Shown here piece by piece: positions 61,667 to 64,000 of a DNA stretch of 64,000 nucleotides; position 1 is the stretch's first letter, and each line of letters begins with the position of its first letter. The stretch is from Puia sp. (GTDB taxonomy: Bacteria > Bacteroidota > Bacteroidia > Chitinophagales > Chitinophagaceae): assembly GCA_031292515.1 (NCBI GenBank), contig JARLGZ010000068.1:1-64000 (forward strand), in the 5' to 3' direction. The notes under the pieces were generated by a model. The model worked only from the letters and a program-made list of their open reading frames with translations. It was not told the DNA's origin and made no database searches. A program made the translations under genes and the position numbers.

Positions 61667-62284
61667 CTATTGATTCTTCTTCAGCTTGTCTTTAAAGACT
61701 TTCTCGAATTTATCTACTTTGGGCCGGATTACGAGGGCGCAATAGGGCTGTGACCCGTGCAGACGGAAGTAATCCTGGTGATAGTTTTCGGCGGGATAGA
61801 ACTTTGTAAAAGCGGTGATCTCCGTTACGATCGGCTTATTGTAAGCGCCGCTCTTACCGAGCGCCGCCTTGTAATGCTCCGCCTTTTGTTTCTGCGCTTC
61901 GTTGTGATAGAAGATGGCGCTGCGGTACTGTGTGCCTACATCGTTGCCCTGGCGGTTCGGGGTGGTGGGGTCGTGCACTTCCCAGAAGACCTCCAGCAAC
62001 TCGTCAAAACTGATGACGGCGGGATCATAGGTGATCTGCAGGCATTCTGCATGACCGGTAGAGCCGGTGCATACTTCTTCATAGCTGGGGTTGGCGATAT
62101 CGCCTCCCGAATAGCCGGAGACGGCCTTCAGCACTCCTTTCAGCTCCTGGAAGACGGCTTCGGTACACCAGAAGCAGCCTGTTGCAAAAGTGGCGGTATC
62201 GGTTTCCAGGGGTTTGCCCGGCTGGTTTTGGATATAGGCGCCCGGTATGATTGCGAGAGAAGTCAAAACAGCAAGAAAGCTCAT
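61667..62284 (-). CDS. msrA: Peptide-methionine (S)-S-oxide reductase, exported
   Basis: A 205-residue MsrA with an N-terminal signal-like segment (MSFLAVLTSLAIIPGAYIQ), so probably periplasmic. The catalytic Cys37 is in GCFWCTEAVF, followed by GGDIANPSYEEVCTGSTGHAECLQ and FWEVHDPTTPNRQGNDVGTQYRS, all family hallmarks. It repairs (S)-methionine sulfoxide in proteins. No MsrB domain is fused. The ATG at 62284 is chosen; the open frame to 62464 covers the repeat region with no similarity. Together with fRMsr at 41756, the two cover protein-bound S and free R stereoisomers. Confidence 0.95.
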   Translation of the reverse strand: MSFLAVLTSLAIIPGAYIQNQPGKPLETDTATFATGCFWCTEAVFQELKGVLKAVSGYSGGDIANPSYEEVCTGSTGHAECLQITYDPAVISFDELLEVFWEVHDPTTPNRQGNDVGTQYRSAIFYHNEAQKQKAEHYKAALGKSGAYNKPIVTEITAFTKFYPAENYHQDYFRLHGSQPYCALVIRPKVDKFEKVFKDKLKKNQ

Positions 62285-62447
62285 GGGTTTTATTTTAATT
62301 TGTTTCCGAATATAAATCGTTGCCGAAAGTAGAACTTTTGCCAGGGGGGCTTTGTAAGCCAGATGACAGTCGGGCTCTTTTAAAGGTTCGTTAACAATCC
62401 CGGCCGTCAATCGGATGGATTCACCGGATGAAGGAATCGAGACCTTT

Positions 62448-62523
62448 CGTATTCCGGGGATCAAATCGTATTCCGGGGATCAAATTGGTTCCCGGGGATC
62501 AAATTGGTTCCCGGGGATCAAAA
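62448..62523 (+). repeat. Four 19-bp tandem repeats upstream of msrA and mutS2
   Basis: Units at 62448, 62467, 62486 and 62505. All contain CCGGGGATCAAA; units 1-2 start CGTATT and units 3-4 start TGGTTC. Spacing is exactly 19 bp with no spacers, so this is not CRISPR. It lies between the divergent msrA and mutS2 genes. Confidence 0.92.
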
Positions 62524-62563
62524 AGACGGCCAGATCTTTGCGAAAGCAATTCTGGCGGAATAA

Positions 62564-62603
62564 GGACAAATTGTCCTGTCTTTTTAAAACATGCTTACAT
62601 TTG
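62564..62603 (+). promoter_or_regulatory. mutS2 promoter with a palindromic operator candidate on the -33 box
   Basis: TACATTTG at 62596-62603 (TAnnTTTG) is preceded by TTG at 62571-62573 with a 22-bp spacer. The TTG is part of the perfect dyad GGACAA-A-TTGTCC (62564-62576), which a dimeric repressor could use. Confidence 0.55.
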
Positions 62604-62660
62604 CAGCACAAAAAAATCAGGCACTAAAAATCAAAGGACGTCGCCGCCGGCGGCAGGATT

Positions 62661-64000
62661 ATGAAAATTTTTCCCGAATCGGCCCTTTTACAGCTGGAGT
62701 TTGACAAGGTGAAAGGATTGCTGACAGAATATTGCAATACGGAATATGCCCGGTCGAAGGCAGAGGATCTTCGCATTCATACCCGTCGTGAATTTATAGA
62801 ACTGGCATTGAGGCAGAGCCACGAATTCAAATCGCTGATACAAAATGCGCAGTATTTCCCGGACGACCATGCGCTGAACCTTTCGCGGGAGTTGAAGCTG
62901 CTGTCGATCCCCGGGGCCGTCCTGACGGAAGACCAGTTTGTCCAATTGCGTATCCTCGCGGGCAGCATGCACCAGATTGTCCGCTGGTTTGATAAAGAAC
63001 GGAGAATCGTTTACCCTGCCCTGGCCAAAGTGATCGAGGATACTTATTATGAGAAAGCCGTCGTCGCCCTTATCGACGAGGTCCTGGACGAAGCGGGCTC
63101 GGTACGCGACAATGCCTCCGAAGAGCTTGCGAATATCCGGATGAGTCTTTACAGGAAGAGAAATGAGCTGAGAAGGGTCTTCGAACGGATCCTGTCAAAA
63201 TTGGGTAAATCCGGCTATGTCGCAGATATCGAAGAGGCTTTTTTGAATGGCAGAAGGGTGGTGGCGATCTTTGCGGAACACAAACGCCAGGTGAAGGGGA
63301 TTCTGCATGGAGAAAGCGATACGCGCAGGACTTCTTTTGTCGAGCCGGAAGAGACGATCGAACTGAATAACGAGGTGTTTTCCCTTGAGAATGCGGAGAG
63401 GAGGGAGGTGTATCGTATCCTGCGGGATCTGACGGCTAAATTGTCTGTTCATGCTCCCTTGCTTACGGACTGGCACGATGTGCTCGGGGAATATGATTTT
63501 ATCAGGGCAAAGGCCCGGCTGGCCATAGAGGTGAACGGGAATTTCCCGATCGTGCATGACAAGGCGCATGTCCACCTGGTGCAGGCTTATCACCCGTTGC
63601 TATACCTGTACAACCGGAAGAACAAAAAAAGCACGATTCCCACGAATATCACGCTCGATGAGAAGAACCGTCTGCTGGTCATCTCGGGACCGAATGCCGG
63701 AGGGAAGACCGTATCGTTAAAAACCGTCGGCCTCCTGCAGCTTATGGTGCAGAGTGGTCTGCTCATACCCGTCCATCCCGACTCAGAGCTTGGCATCTTC
63801 AAACAGCTTATGATCCATATCGGGGATACGCAGAGCATCGAGTTCGAGCTCAGCACCTATAGCTCGCATTTGAAGAACATGAAATATTTTATGGAGAATG
63901 CGAACGGCAGGACCCTGTTTTTTATCGATGAACTGGGCAGCGGGAGTGATCCCAACCTGGGAGGGGCTTTTGCGGAAGTGATCCTGGAGGAGCTGGTGAA
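62661..64000 (+). CDS. mutS2: Endonuclease MutS2 (3' end outside window)
   Basis: The frame from ATG 62661 stays open for 446 codons to the right edge. The N-terminal core and clamp helices (LQLEFDKVKGLLTEYCNTEYA) are followed by the MutS ATPase: Walker A GPNAGGKT at about residues 344-351, then IGDTQSIEFELSTYSSHL and the Walker B stretch LFFIDELGSGSDP. The C-terminal Smr nuclease domain, if present, lies beyond the window. MutS2 acts on branched DNA or on stalled ribosomes in different bacteria and is not part of mismatch repair. Its leader would be about 55 nt from the promoter at 62596. Confidence 0.95.
   Translation, partial: MKIFPESALLQLEFDKVKGLLTEYCNTEYARSKAEDLRIHTRREFIELALRQSHEFKSLIQNAQYFPDDHALNLSRELKLLSIPGAVLTEDQFVQLRILAGSMHQIVRWFDKERRIVYPALAKVIEDTYYEKAVVALIDEVLDEAGSVRDNASEELANIRMSLYRKRNELRRVFERILSKLGKSGYVADIEEAFLNGRRVVAIFAEHKRQVKGILHGESDTRRTSFVEPEETIELNNEVFSLENAERREVYRILRDLTAKLSVHAPLLTDWHDVLGEYDFIRAKARLAIEVNGNFPIVHDKAHVHLVQAYHPLLYLYNRKNKKSTIPTNITLDEKNRLLVISGPNAGGKTVSLKTVGLLQLMVQSGLLIPVHPDSELGIFKQLMIHIGDTQSIEFELSTYSSHLKNMKYFMENANGRTLFFIDELGSGSDPNLGGAFAEVILEELV

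Noticed and set aside
62448-62523. CRISPR array
   Set aside because: The 19-bp units are contiguous, without unique spacers, and no cas gene is present. The same applies to the 41-bp units at 22834-22950.

Overview
The window looks like a chromosome segment of a Bacteroidota bacterium, most likely family Chitinophagaceae or a close relative. This rests on: SusC/SusD and DUF4249 partners of TonB-dependent receptors, many type II signal peptides, a futalosine-pathway menaquinone gene (mqnE), weak Shine-Dalgarno sites, and repeated matches to the Bacteroidota -7 promoter element TAnnTTTG just upstream of start codons. The placement is inferred from gene content; no 16S gene is present. No phage, integrase, transposase or CRISPR array was seen.

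Region 1 (1-13.5 kb): a c-type cytochrome/sugar dehydrogenase lipoprotein cut by the left edge, a TonB receptor with its DUF4249 lipoprotein, a GH20 beta-hexosaminidase, an M81 peptidase, a possible YCII remnant, an AlkA-type DNA glycosylase, an AraC/GyrI-like regulator and an alpha/beta hydrolase. Region 2 (13.5-23.2 kb): a GH29 fucosidase, a double-kinase hybrid sensor overlapping a single-domain response regulator, a spondin-like lipoprotein with a strong terminator, an AraC regulator, a SusD-like gene with a broken 5' end and no SusC partner, then hairpin repeats, opposed terminators and tRNA-Leu(CAG).

Region 3 (23.3-30.4 kb): housekeeping genes. dapD diverges from a co-directional run tsaC, GT9, cca, pRiA4b-like gene, miaA; three of these act on tRNA. 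A GH1 glycosidase follows. Region 4 (30.5-40.4 kb): an accessory locus read leftward, SusC, SusD, a large FG-GAP/ASPIC protein and a vanadium-haloperoxidase-like enzyme. A perfect-palindrome terminator lies after SusD and four direct repeats lie before the haloperoxidase gene. This is the best candidate for a little-described functional unit.

Region 5 (40.7-51.6 kb): polysaccharide deacetylase, free-methionine sulfoxide reductase, Rieske oxygenase, cupin, HU-CCDC81-like membrane protein, a structured non-coding stretch ending in a terminator, serine dehydratase, mqnE, nucleoside transporter, an M48-like protein whose HExxH motif has become HGFGH, a repeat-rich spacer and thioredoxin. Region 6 (51.9-64 kb): dnaE, an NlpC/P60 lipoprotein, an M1 aminopeptidase with a flippase, an oligopeptide-binding lipoprotein, msrA, a tandem repeat, and the 5' part of mutS2, cut by the right edge.

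Three short-repeat families recur in spacers: a GTGAGTAGT-type repeat whose 19-mer core occurs three times (4.07, 51.02 and 51.29 kb), 41-bp hairpin units beside the tRNA, and 19-bp tandem units before mutS2.
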